NCBI GenBank assembly: GCA_021792635.1
Contig: JAJYUH010000001.1
Coordinates: 344,710 to 381,199 of the forward strand
Length of the DNA: 36,490 bases
Source: Natronospirales bacterium
GTDB taxonomy: Bacteria > Pseudomonadota > Gammaproteobacteria > Natronospirales > REEB76
Direction of reading: 5' to 3'
Of this stretch, positions 29,890 to 36,490 are shown one piece after another. The notes under the pieces are model-generated. The model was not told the DNA's origin. It saw only the letters and a list, made by a program, of their open reading frames with translations, and did no database searches. A program made the translations under genes and the position numbers. Within the stretch, counting starts at the first letter, position 1. Each line of letters begins with the position of its first letter.

Positions 29890-32475
29890 ATGCAAGCAAG
29901 CTACGACGCACACCTGTGCGAGCAGACCGCGCAGCAGCGCTGGGAGCGTGAAGGACTGCTGCACGCGCGCGAGCAATCGGATGGGGATAAATACTACTGC
30001 CTGTGCATGCTGCCGTACCCCAGCGGGCGGCTGCACATGGGTCATGTGCGCAACTACACCATCGGCGACGTCCTCACGCGTTTCCAGCGCATGCATGGCC
30101 GGAACGTGCTGCAGCCCATGGGCTGGGATGCCTTCGGCCTGCCGGCGGAGAACGCCGCCATCAAGAACGGCGTAGCGCCCGCCCGCTGGACTTACGACAA
30201 CATCGCCTACATGCGCCGACAGCTGCGGTCGCTGGGCTTCGCCATTGACTGGTCGCGGGAAGTGGCCACCTGCCGGCCCGAGTATTACCGCTGGAACCAG
30301 TGGCTGTTCCTGCGCATGCTCGACCGGGGGCTCGTGTACCGGAAGACCGGCAGCGTCAACTGGGATCCGGTGGACCAGACCGTGCTCGCCAACGAGCAGG
30401 TGATTGACGGCCGCGGCTGGCGCACCGGCGCAACCGTGGAAAGGCGCGAGCTGCCCATGTACTACATGAAGATTACCGCCTATGCCGATGAGTTGCTCAC
30501 GGCGCTGGACGGACTTGCGGGCTGGCCGGAACGCGTCAAGACCATGCAGGCCAACTGGATTGGCAGAAGCGAGGGTGTGGAAATCGGTTTTCCCCATGAT
30601 GGCGGCGTGCTCAAGGTGTTTACCACCCGCGCCGACACGCTCCTGGGCGCCACCTATGTGGCCGTCGCCGCGGAACATCCGCTGGCGCTGCAGGCGGCCG
30701 CGCGCGACGCGCGTGTGGCCGCTTTCGTGGATGCCTGCCGTCGGGGCGGCGTAAGCGAAGCGGAACTCGCCACCCAGGAAAAGGAGGGCGTACCCGCGGG
30801 CGTGTTTGTGCGCCATCCGTTAACCGATGAGAAGCTGCCGGTGTGGGTGGCGAACTACGTGCTCATGGCGTATGGCGAGGGCGCGGTGATGGCGGTGCCG
30901 GCCCACGACCAGCGCGACTTCGAATTCGCGCGCAAGCACGGCCTGCCGCTCAGGGTGGTGGTGCGTCCCGCCGCGGGCGAGACGCCGCAGGCCGAGACGC
31001 TGACCGAGGCATTTACCGGGGACGGGGTGCTCATCAATTCCGGCCGCTATGACGGCCTCGGCAGTGCGCAGGCGATGGCTGCCATTGCGGCGGAGTTGCA
31101 CACCCGGAAACTCGGCGGGAAACGCACCGTGTACCGGCTGCGGGACTGGGGTGTTTCGCGCCAGCGCTACTGGGGCTGTCCGATCCCCATCATCCACTGC
31201 GATGCCTGCGGCGATGTGCCGGTACCGGACGAAGATTTGCCGGTGGTGTTACCGGAGGATCTGGTGCCGGACGGCAGCGGCAATCCGCTGGCGAAATGCG
31301 AGGCTTTCATCCACTGTACCTGCCCGCGTTGCGGCAAGCCGGCGCGGCGCGAGACCGACACCCTCGACACCTTCGTGGATTCCTCCTGGTATTACCTGCG
31401 CTACGCCTGCCGCGACAATGACACCGCCATGGTGGACGGGCGTGTTCATTACTGGCTGCCGGTGGATCAGTACATCGGCGGTATCGAACACGCCATACTG
31501 CATCTCTTGTATTCGCGCTTCTGGACCCGGGTGATGCGCGACCTGGGTCTGGTGAAGTTTGCCGAACCGTTTACCAATCTGCTCACCCAGGGCATGGTGT
31601 TAAACCACATTTTCTTCCGCAAAACCGCCGCAGGCGGCATCACCTACTACAGTCCCGATGAAGTGGTGCTGCGCCATGACGAGCGCGGCCAATTCGCCGG
31701 CGCCACGCTCAAGGCGGACGCCCGGCCGGTGGAATACGGCGGCATGGGCACCATGTCCAAGTCAAAAAACAACGGTGTGGATCCGCAGGCATTGGTGGAC
31801 AAATACGGCGCCGACACGGTGCGGCTGTTCATGCTGTTTGCGGCGCCGCCGGAGCAGACGCTGGAGTGGTCCGAGTCGGGCGTGGAGGGTGCGCAACGTT
31901 TCCTGAAGCGCCTGTGGAAGGCGGTGGCCGACCACGTGAATGCCGGTCCCGTCACGCTACTTGAGCCTGCGGCACTCGATGCGCTGCAGCGCGCACTGCG
32001 CCGGCGGATCCATGAGACCATCACCAAGGTCAGCGATGACATCGGCCGGCGCTATACTTTCAACACCGCCGTCGCGGCGGTGATGGAACTTCTGAACGCG
32101 CTTACCCGCAGCGATGACGCCACGCCCCAGGGCCGGGCCGTCAAGCAGGAGGCTTATACCGCCATCACCCTGCTGTTGTGTCCCATGGTGCCGCATATCT
32201 GTGAGACGCTCTGGCGCGAACTGGGTCATGCCGAATCGGCGATGATGGCGCGCTGGCCGCGGGCCGACGCGGCGGCACGGGTGCGCGAGCGCATCGAGCT
32301 GGTGGTGCAGGTGAACGGCAAATTGCGTGGTCGGGTGGCGGTGGCGGCGGATGCCGACCGGGAAAGCGTGGCAAACGCCGCGCTGGCGGAACCCAATGTG
32401 CGGCGTTTCATCGAAGGCAGGGCGGTGCGCAAAGTAGTCGTGGTACCGGGCAAACTGGTGAATGTGGTGGTGTGA
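29890..32475 (+). CDS. leuS: Leucyl-tRNA synthetase
   Basis: Class I aminoacyl-tRNA synthetase of 861 residues, charging tRNA-Leu. The HIGH motif is HMGH at residues 49-52 ([15 protein letters not shown]), and KMSKS is represented by MSKS at 622-625 ([13 protein letters not shown]). The editing domain lies about 220-410 ([20 protein letters not shown]), and [13 protein letters not shown] and [19 protein letters not shown] are typical of LeuS. ATG 29890 (MQASYDAH) matches the family start. The frame is open to 29791, but that extension is encoded by the right end of the mazEF element and is not part of the protein. GGAG at 29869-29872 is distant (17 nt) from the start. It heads the leuS-lptE-holA-nadD-rsfS-rlmH block. 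Confidence 0.97.
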   Translation: MQASYDAHLCEQTAQQRWEREGLLHAREQSDGDKYYCLCMLPYPSGRLHMGHVRNYTIGDVLTRFQRMHGRNVLQPMGWDAFGLPAENAAIKNGVAPARWTYDNIAYMRRQLRSLGFAIDWSREVATCRPEYYRWNQWLFLRMLDRGLVYRKTGSVNWDPVDQTVLANEQVIDGRGWRTGATVERRELPMYYMKITAYADELLTALDGLAGWPERVKTMQANWIGRSEGVEIGFPHDGGVLKVFTTRADTLLGATYVAVAAEHPLALQAAARDARVAAFVDACRRGGVSEAELATQEKEGVPAGVFVRHPLTDEKLPVWVANYVLMAYGEGAVMAVPAHDQRDFEFARKHGLPLRVVVRPAAGETPQAETLTEAFTGDGVLINSGRYDGLGSAQAMAAIAAELHTRKLGGKRTVYRLRDWGVSRQRYWGCPIPIIHCDACGDVPVPDEDLPVVLPEDLVPDGSGNPLAKCEAFIHCTCPRCGKPARRETDTLDTFVDSSWYYLRYACRDNDTAMVDGRVHYWLPVDQYIGGIEHAILHLLYSRFWTRVMRDLGLVKFAEPFTNLLTQGMVLNHIFFRKTAAGGITYYSPDEVVLRHDERGQFAGATLKADARPVEYGGMGTMSKSKNNGVDPQALVDKYGADTVRLFMLFAAPPEQTLEWSESGVEGAQRFLKRLWKAVADHVNAGPVTLLEPAALDALQRALRRRIHETITKVSDDIGRRYTFNTAVAAVMELLNALTRSDDATPQGRAVKQEAYTAITLLLCPMVPHICETLWRELGHAESAMMARWPRADAAARVRERIELVVQVNGKLRGRVAVAADADRESVANAALAEPNVRRFIEGRAVRKVVVVPGKLVNVVV

Positions 32476-32993
32476 TGCGATCAGTGAACATCGGGATTTT
32501 CTGGGCGGCCATGGCGCTTTGTCTGTCACTGGCGGGGTGCGGCTTCCATCTGAGCGGTGCGCCGCACTTGCCCGCCGCCATGAAATTGACTTATATATCC
32601 GCGCCGGGCGGCGATGCCGAGCTCATACGCGAGCTGCGTCGCAACCTCAGCACACCCGTCACCGCCGTGACCGAGAGTGCCGCCACGGCCACGGCGACAC
32701 TCAACATCCTCGATTCCCGGCGCTACCAGCGGGTGCTGTCGGTGAGTAACACCGGCCAGCCCGTGGAATACCAGGTGGCCTACCAGGTGCGATTCTCCCT
32801 GACGGCGGGCGGCAAGGTGCTGATGAGCCCGCAGACGCTGACGCTGACGCAGAACTATGCCTACGATGTGGCAAACGTCATCGGCGATACCGAGCAGGCG
32901 AACGTGCTGTACGCCGCCATGGAGCGCAACATGGCGCAATTGATCCTGTTCCGCCTGGAAGCGGCCGGCCGCACCATGGGGGCACTCAAGTGA
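32475..32993 (+). CDS. lptE: LPS-assembly lipoprotein LptE
   Basis: Outer-membrane lipoprotein of 172 residues that plugs the LptD barrel during lipopolysaccharide export. The signal peptide ends in the lipobox LAGC with Cys22 (LCLSLAGCGFHLSG). The GFHL motif just after the cysteine is typical of LptE. The remainder (LTYISAPGGDAELIRELRRN; VSNTGQPVEYQVAYQVRFSL) fits the fold. The start at 32475 shares a base with the leuS stop (TGATG). The position between leuS and holA is conserved. Confidence 0.93.
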   Translation: MRSVNIGIFWAAMALCLSLAGCGFHLSGAPHLPAAMKLTYISAPGGDAELIRELRRNLSTPVTAVTESAATATATLNILDSRRYQRVLSVSNTGQPVEYQVAYQVRFSLTAGGKVLMSPQTLTLTQNYAYDVANVIGDTEQANVLYAAMERNMAQLILFRLEAAGRTMGALK

Positions 32994-33079
32994 GCGACGT
33001 GCGGCTTCCCGATCGCTGCCGGCAGCGTGCCGCTATCCTGCACGCGCTGTAGCCTGCAGCTTGCGATGAAGCTGAACGC

Positions 33080-34087
33080 TTGAAACTCACGTGCGAACGC
33101 CTGGACGCCCACCTCAAGAGCACACTCGCGCCCGTATATCTGCTTGCGGGCGATGAACCGTTGCAGCGGGAAGAAGCGGCGGATGCCGTGCGCGCCGCGG
33201 CCCGTGCCCGGGGCCATGCCGACCGGGAGGTGTTTTTTGCCGAGCGCGGTTTTGATTGGAACCAGCTCTTGAGCGCCGGTGCGAGTCTTTCGCTGTTTGC
33301 CGCCAAGCGGCTTTTGGAAGTACGCCTGTCCGGCGGCAAGCCCGGTGACGACGGTGCCGATGCGCTCATGGCCTATGCATCCCACCCGGCGCCGGACGCG
33401 GTGTTGCTGGTTGTCAGCGGCAAGCTGGAGCGGGGCGGCGGGCGCTGGGCGGAATCCCTGGAACAGGCGGGGGTGATGCTGCAGATCTGGCCGGTGGAAA
33501 CACGCAACCTGCCGGGCTGGATCGGGCGGCGCATGCAGAGCCGGGGTCTCAAGCCCAGTCCGGAGGCGGTGGCGCTGATCGCCGAGCGGGTGGAGGGCAA
33601 TCTCCTGGCGGCCGCCCAGGAAGTGGAAAAACTGCTGTTGCTCCGGGGTCCCGGTCCGGTGGACGCCGAGGCGGTGCGCATGGCGGTAGCGGACAGCGCC
33701 CGCTTCGATCCCTATGCGCTGGTGGATGCGGCCCTGGCCGGCGACCGGGGACGTGTCGCGCGCATCCTGGCGGGGCTCAGGGAAGAAGGTACCGAGCCCA
33801 CTTTCATTCTGTGGGCGCTCACCCGTGAAATCCGCAGCCTCGCCACCATGGCCTGGGATATTCAGGGCGGTGCGCCCAGCCAGCGGGTGCTGGCAGGCGC
33901 CTGGGAACGGCGCCGGCCCTTGCTCGCCAAGGCCCTGGTCCGGCACAAGACGCAGGACTGGCAGCGGTTGTTGGCGGGTGCCGCCCGTGCCGACCGGGTG
34001 GTGAAGGGTCAGGCACCGGGCCGGCCCTGGGACGAACTGTTAAACTTGTCGGAGAGCCTGGCGGGCCTCGACCTGCCGGCCCACTGA
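33080..34087 (+). CDS. holA: DNA polymerase III delta subunit
   Basis: Clamp-loader subunit of 335 residues that opens the beta clamp. The N-terminus KLTCERLDAHLKSTLAPVYL, then LLAGDEPLQREEAADAVR, aligns with E. coli HolA. TRNLPGWIGRRMQSRGLKPS, VEGNLLAAAQEVEKLLLL and PTFILWALTREIRSLATM are further family blocks. The start codon is TTG at 33080, because a nearby ATG at 33066 is in another frame and stops at once. Only a weak ribosome-binding site is present. An 86-bp gap separates it from lptE. Confidence 0.94.
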   Translation: MKLTCERLDAHLKSTLAPVYLLAGDEPLQREEAADAVRAAARARGHADREVFFAERGFDWNQLLSAGASLSLFAAKRLLEVRLSGGKPGDDGADALMAYASHPAPDAVLLVVSGKLERGGGRWAESLEQAGVMLQIWPVETRNLPGWIGRRMQSRGLKPSPEAVALIAERVEGNLLAAAQEVEKLLLLRGPGPVDAEAVRMAVADSARFDPYALVDAALAGDRGRVARILAGLREEGTEPTFILWALTREIRSLATMAWDIQGGAPSQRVLAGAWERRRPLLAKALVRHKTQDWQRLLAGAARADRVVKGQAPGRPWDELLNLSESLAGLDLPAH

Positions 34088-34108
34088 CCGGGAGCGCCAC
34101 CGCCGCGC

Positions 34109-34756
34109 ATGAGGAAAATCGGTATTTTTGGGGGCACTTTCGACCCCATCCATTTCGGCCATCTGCGGCCGGCACTCGAAATCTTGGACGCGCTTTCCCT
34201 GGATGAGATCCACTTCGTCCCTGCGGGCCAGCCGCCGCACCGCGGCGTGCCCGCCGCGCCGGCGACGCTACGCCTGGAAATGCTCCAAGCCGCGGTGGCG
34301 GGCGAAGCACGCTTCCGGGTGGATGAGCGCGAGATCACGCGCCACGCACCGTCCTACACCGTGGACACCCTCGCCGGGTTGCGCGGTGAATTTCCGCATG
34401 ATGCCCTGGCGCTGATCGTCGGCATGGATGCCTTCCTGGGGTTTCCCGGCTGGCACCGGTGGCAGAAGATTTTTGATCTCGCGCACGTGATCGTGGCGCA
34501 CCGTCCCGGCTGGGTGCTGCAAAGCGCGGGCGTGCTTGCGGATACGCTCAGTCAACGCCTTGCATATTCGATAAGCGAGATGGCGAAGTCGGTGGCAGGA
34601 CGCATTCTTCTGCAGCCGGTGACGCAACTGGAGATTTCCTCCACCCAGGTGCGTGCCTGCGTTGCCACTGGCGGCGACCCGCGCTATCTGGTTCCCGAAG
34701 CGGTACGGGCGTTGATTCTGAATTCCCATTGTTATATGCAACACACGGAGCACTGA
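34109..34756 (+). CDS. nadD: Nicotinate-nucleotide adenylyltransferase
   Basis: Enzyme of 215 residues converting nicotinate mononucleotide and ATP to deamido-NAD. The nucleotidyltransferase signature [20 protein letters not shown] is at the N-terminus, and [20 protein letters not shown] is the second ATP-binding block. [17 protein letters not shown] is characteristic of NadD. The stop shares a base with the rsfS start (TGATG at 34754-34758). Confidence 0.96.
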   Translation: MRKIGIFGGTFDPIHFGHLRPALEILDALSLDEIHFVPAGQPPHRGVPAAPATLRLEMLQAAVAGEARFRVDEREITRHAPSYTVDTLAGLRGEFPHDALALIVGMDAFLGFPGWHRWQKIFDLAHVIVAHRPGWVLQSAGVLADTLSQRLAYSISEMAKSVAGRILLQPVTQLEISSTQVRACVATGGDPRYLVPEAVRALILNSHCYMQHTEH

Positions 34757-35136
34757 TGCAAGCGGAGCAACTGCGTTATCTGGTTATCAATGCATTACAA
34801 GACCTGAAGGGTGCGGATATCCGCGCGCTGGATGTGCGCGGGATGACGGCCATCACTGACTTCATGGTGATCGCCAGCGGCACGTCGGACCGGCATGTGA
34901 AGTCCCTCGCCCGCAACGTGCTCGACAAGGCGCGCGCACAGGATGTGCGTCCCCTCGGTGTCGAAGGCGAACAGGAAGGCGAATGGGTTTTGGTGGATCT
35001 CTGCGATGTGGTGGTGCACGTGATGCAGCCGCAAGTGCGCGATTTCTACAGCCTGGAAAAGCTCTGGAGCATGGCAACCCCGGTCGCGGAAACCGTATTC
35101 CCCTCCGCTGCCGCCCGGCGCCGGCGCCGGCGCTGA
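34756..35136 (+). CDS. rsfS: Ribosomal silencing factor RsfS
   Basis: Protein of 126 residues that binds ribosomal protein L14 and blocks subunit joining under starvation. [40 protein letters not shown] and [10 protein letters not shown] are the conserved blocks. ATG 34756 is chosen (overlap with the nadD stop); the frame is open back to 34729. The C-terminus carries a run of six arginines, probably an extra RNA contact. Confidence 0.96.
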   Translation: MQAEQLRYLVINALQDLKGADIRALDVRGMTAITDFMVIASGTSDRHVKSLARNVLDKARAQDVRPLGVEGEQEGEWVLVDLCDVVVHVMQPQVRDFYSLEKLWSMATPVAETVFPSAAARRRRRR

Positions 35137-35139
35137 GCC

Positions 35140-35610
35140 GTGCGTATTCATCTGCTGGCCGCCGGCACGCGGCTGCCGTCATGGATCAATGACGCTTACA
35201 ACGACTACGCCGGGCGTTTCTCGCCGGAATGCAAGCTGGTATTGAAAGAGATTCCGCTCGGCACCAGCCGGCGCGGCGGCAATATCGGCAAAGCCATTGC
35301 CGAGGAAGGCGCGTGCATGCTGGCGGCGCTGCCCGAGTGCGCCCACCTTGTCGCGCTGGACATGCGCGGCCGCTCCTTCGGCAGCGAAGTGCTGGCGAAA
35401 CGGCTCAGTCGCTGGCTGCAGGACGGCGGGGACGTGGCGCTCCTCATCGGCGGTCCCGATGGCCTGGCCGATGATTGTCTCGCGCGCGCAGAATTCAAAT
35501 GGTCGCTGTCACCGCTTACGCTGCCGCATGGCCTGGTGCGGGTGGTGGTGGCGGAACAGTTGTATCGGGCGTGGACGATACTGAAAGGCCATCCGTACCA
35601 CCGGGTTTGA
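35140..35610 (+). CDS. rlmH: 23S rRNA pseudouridine-1915 N3-methyltransferase
   Basis: SPOUT-class methyltransferase of 156 residues that modifies pseudouridine 1915 in helix 69 of 23S rRNA. The SAM-binding knot is seen in VALDMRGRSFGSEVLAKRL and VALLIGGPDGLADD, and the ending YRAWTILKGHPYHRV is highly typical. GTG start 3 bp after the rsfS stop. Pairing with rsfS is conserved. Confidence 0.96.
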   Translation: MRIHLLAAGTRLPSWINDAYNDYAGRFSPECKLVLKEIPLGTSRRGGNIGKAIAEEGACMLAALPECAHLVALDMRGRSFGSEVLAKRLSRWLQDGGDVALLIGGPDGLADDCLARAEFKWSLSPLTLPHGLVRVVVAEQLYRAWTILKGHPYHRV

Positions 35611-35617
35611 AGAGATA

Positions 35618-35629
35618 AGGAGTGAGGCG
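35618..35629 (+). repeat. 12-bp inverted repeat flanking maf, left arm (AGGAGTGAGGCG)
   Basis: Perfect complement of 36323-36334 on the far side of maf. It contains the maf ribosome-binding site. Confidence 0.7.
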
Positions 35630-36279
35630 TGAAGCTACGGCGGCCGCGCAACATGAGTATTATGAATTCCGGTTTTATTTATCTCGCCTCATCCTCGCCG
35701 CGCCGCCGCGCGCTGCTGGAACAGTTGGGCGTGAACTACCGGTTGATGAGTGTGACGGTGGATGAGCGGGTACAGCCCGGTGAAGACGCGGCACGCCATG
35801 TGCAACGTCTGGCGGTCGCGAAGGCCGAGGCGGCGATACGCGCGCTCGATACGCGGACCTTCCCGCCGGTGCTGGCGGCGGACACGTCAGTGGCGGTGGA
35901 TGGCGTGATCCTCGGCAAGCCCGTGGATCGGGAGGCGGGTCTGGCCATGCTGGCGCAACTCTCGGGCCGCAGTCATCAAGTACTATCGGCGGTGGCGCTC
36001 CGGTTGCCTGCCGGTTTGCGGCAGGCGCTCAGTGTGAGCCGTGTGACATTTCGTGCGATTGCTCCCGCCGAAGCGCGGGCCTATTGGGATACGGGTGAAC
36101 CCGCCGGCAAGGCAGGCGGTTATGCCATCCAGGGACGTGGCGCGTTATTCATTGAGCGGCTCGAAGGCAGCTATTCCGGGGTCATGGGCTTGCCGCTGTA
36201 TGAGACGGCGCAATTGCTGGCGCAGGCGGGCTTGCAGATATTGAGCGGAGATAATGCGGGTCAGGGTGCGGGAAAGTGA
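35629..36279 (+). CDS. maf: Maf-like nucleotide pyrophosphatase (YhdE type)
   Basis: Protein of 216 residues that, by family, hydrolyses dTTP, UTP and modified pyrimidine nucleotides. Landmarks are IYLASSSPRRRALLEQLGV, VLAADTSVAVDGVILGKP, LSGRSHQVLSAVAL, and GKAGGYAIQGRGALFIERLEG followed by SYSGVMGLPLYET. The pattern agrees with E. coli YhdE rather than YceF. GTG 35629 has AAGGAG about 8 nt upstream; in-frame ATGs at 35653 and 35662 are alternatives closer to the conserved start. It follows rlmH by 18 bp. Where mrdA would come next in many relatives, an IS110-type element begins. Confidence 0.93.
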   Translation: MKLRRPRNMSIMNSGFIYLASSSPRRRALLEQLGVNYRLMSVTVDERVQPGEDAARHVQRLAVAKAEAAIRALDTRTFPPVLAADTSVAVDGVILGKPVDREAGLAMLAQLSGRSHQVLSAVALRLPAGLRQALSVSRVTFRAIAPAEARAYWDTGEPAGKAGGYAIQGRGALFIERLEGSYSGVMGLPLYETAQLLAQAGLQILSGDNAGQGAGK

Positions 36280-36281
36280 GG

Positions 36282-36306
36282 CGCCGCATGTATTGCGGGC
36301 GGTTTT
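36282..36306 (+). terminator. Possible factor-independent terminator after maf
   Basis: CGCCGC-ATGTATT-GCGGGCG (36282-36301) forms six pairs with one bulged G, and is followed by G and four T. The stem is short, so this is only a plausible terminator. Confidence 0.4.
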
Positions 36307-36322
36307 CACCCCTTGCCTCCCG

Positions 36323-36334
36323 CGCCTCACTCCT
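36323..36334 (-). repeat. 12-bp inverted repeat flanking maf, right arm
   Basis: CGCCTCACTCCT, perfect reverse complement of 35618-35629. Confidence 0.7.
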
Positions 36335-36360
36335 CATGCCTCACGTACACAGATGATATG

Positions 36361-36490
36361 GACGCCCCCTCTCACTACGGCATCGTACTGTGCCAGAGTG
36401 GACAGTTGAATGATTCCACATCACATGAAAGAGGGCGCCCACATGAAGATTAGCACTATCGGGTTGGATATCGCCAAACAGGTGTTCCAG
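36361..36490 (+). mobile_element. Left end of an IS110-family insertion sequence (partial)
   Basis: The element continues beyond the window. The non-coding part before the transposase has nested inverted repeats: CGCCC...TCT (36363-36372) with AGAGGGCG (36430-36437), and GTGGA (36398-36402) with TCCAC (36415-36419). IS110 elements typically lack ordinary terminal repeats and carry a structured non-coding end, which in characterised members encodes a bridge RNA. The exact left boundary is not visible; 36361 is a guess from the first repeat arm. Confidence 0.55.
36443..36490 (+). CDS. IS110-family transposase (3' truncated by window end)
   Basis: Only 16 codons are visible: MKISTIGLDIAKQVFQ. 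This is the characteristic start of IS110-family DEDD transposases, with the first catalytic aspartate in GLDIAK. The rest lies outside the window. Confidence 0.85.
   Translation, partial: MKISTIGLDIAKQVFQ

Overview
The window looks like chromosome from a GC-rich gammaproteobacterium. The strongest evidence is conserved synteny: miaB-ybeZ-ybeY-corC-lnt, then leuS-lptE-holA-nadD-rsfS-rlmH-maf, are two neighbouring housekeeping blocks in the order known from Gammaproteobacteria. The bases alone do not support a narrower placement.

Region 1 (1-16 kb) is a surface-glycan locus, with every gene on the + strand. It opens with the 3' part of a sugar-1-phosphate transferase, a PLP sugar aminotransferase, a frameshifted scrap of a second sugar transferase, and a WbpM/PglF-type nucleotide-sugar 4,6-dehydratase. 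An AT-richer stretch follows with a GT-C membrane glycosyltransferase. Then comes a tightly overlapping operon: a GtrB/ArnC-like GT2, a sulfotransferase, a small SMR-like membrane protein, a hexapeptide acyltransferase, a second SMR-like protein and a WecE-type aminotransferase. After that lie an O-antigen ligase-family protein with a foreign-looking inserted domain and a compact dTDP-rhamnose operon (rfbA-C-D-B). RfbA and RfbB also make the substrate of WecE, so dTDP-Fuc4N can be formed here. The GT2, SMR pair and GT-C protein could load a sugar onto undecaprenyl phosphate, flip it and transfer it in the periplasm (inference).

Region 2 (16-24 kb) is the miaB-ybeZ-ybeY-corC-lnt block, interrupted at several junctions. 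A DUF433/DUF5615 toxin-antitoxin (TA) pair sits between a decayed 219-bp copy of the miaB 5' end and the intact miaB. An AbrB/PIN pair lies between miaB and ybeZ, a REP-like tandem array between ybeZ and ybeY, and an AbrB/VapC pair between ybeY and corC.

Region 3 (24-29 kb) is a second glycan cluster between lnt and leuS: an ArnT-like GT-C protein, a GT4 glycosyltransferase split by a +1 shift whose C-terminal half is fused to a polysaccharide deacetylase, and a complete GT4 protein.

Region 4 (29-36.5 kb) starts with the most striking object in the window. A mazEF TA pair is packaged in an 824-bp element with perfect 22-bp terminal inverted repeats and a perfect 8-bp direct repeat (ATATATTG) at both outer edges, without a transposase. 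It looks like a non-autonomous transposon carrying only a TA pair, inserted just upstream of leuS. The leuS-to-maf block follows, and the window ends in the first codons of an IS110-family transposase. In total, four different TA pairs lie within about 13.4 kb of essential-gene operons.
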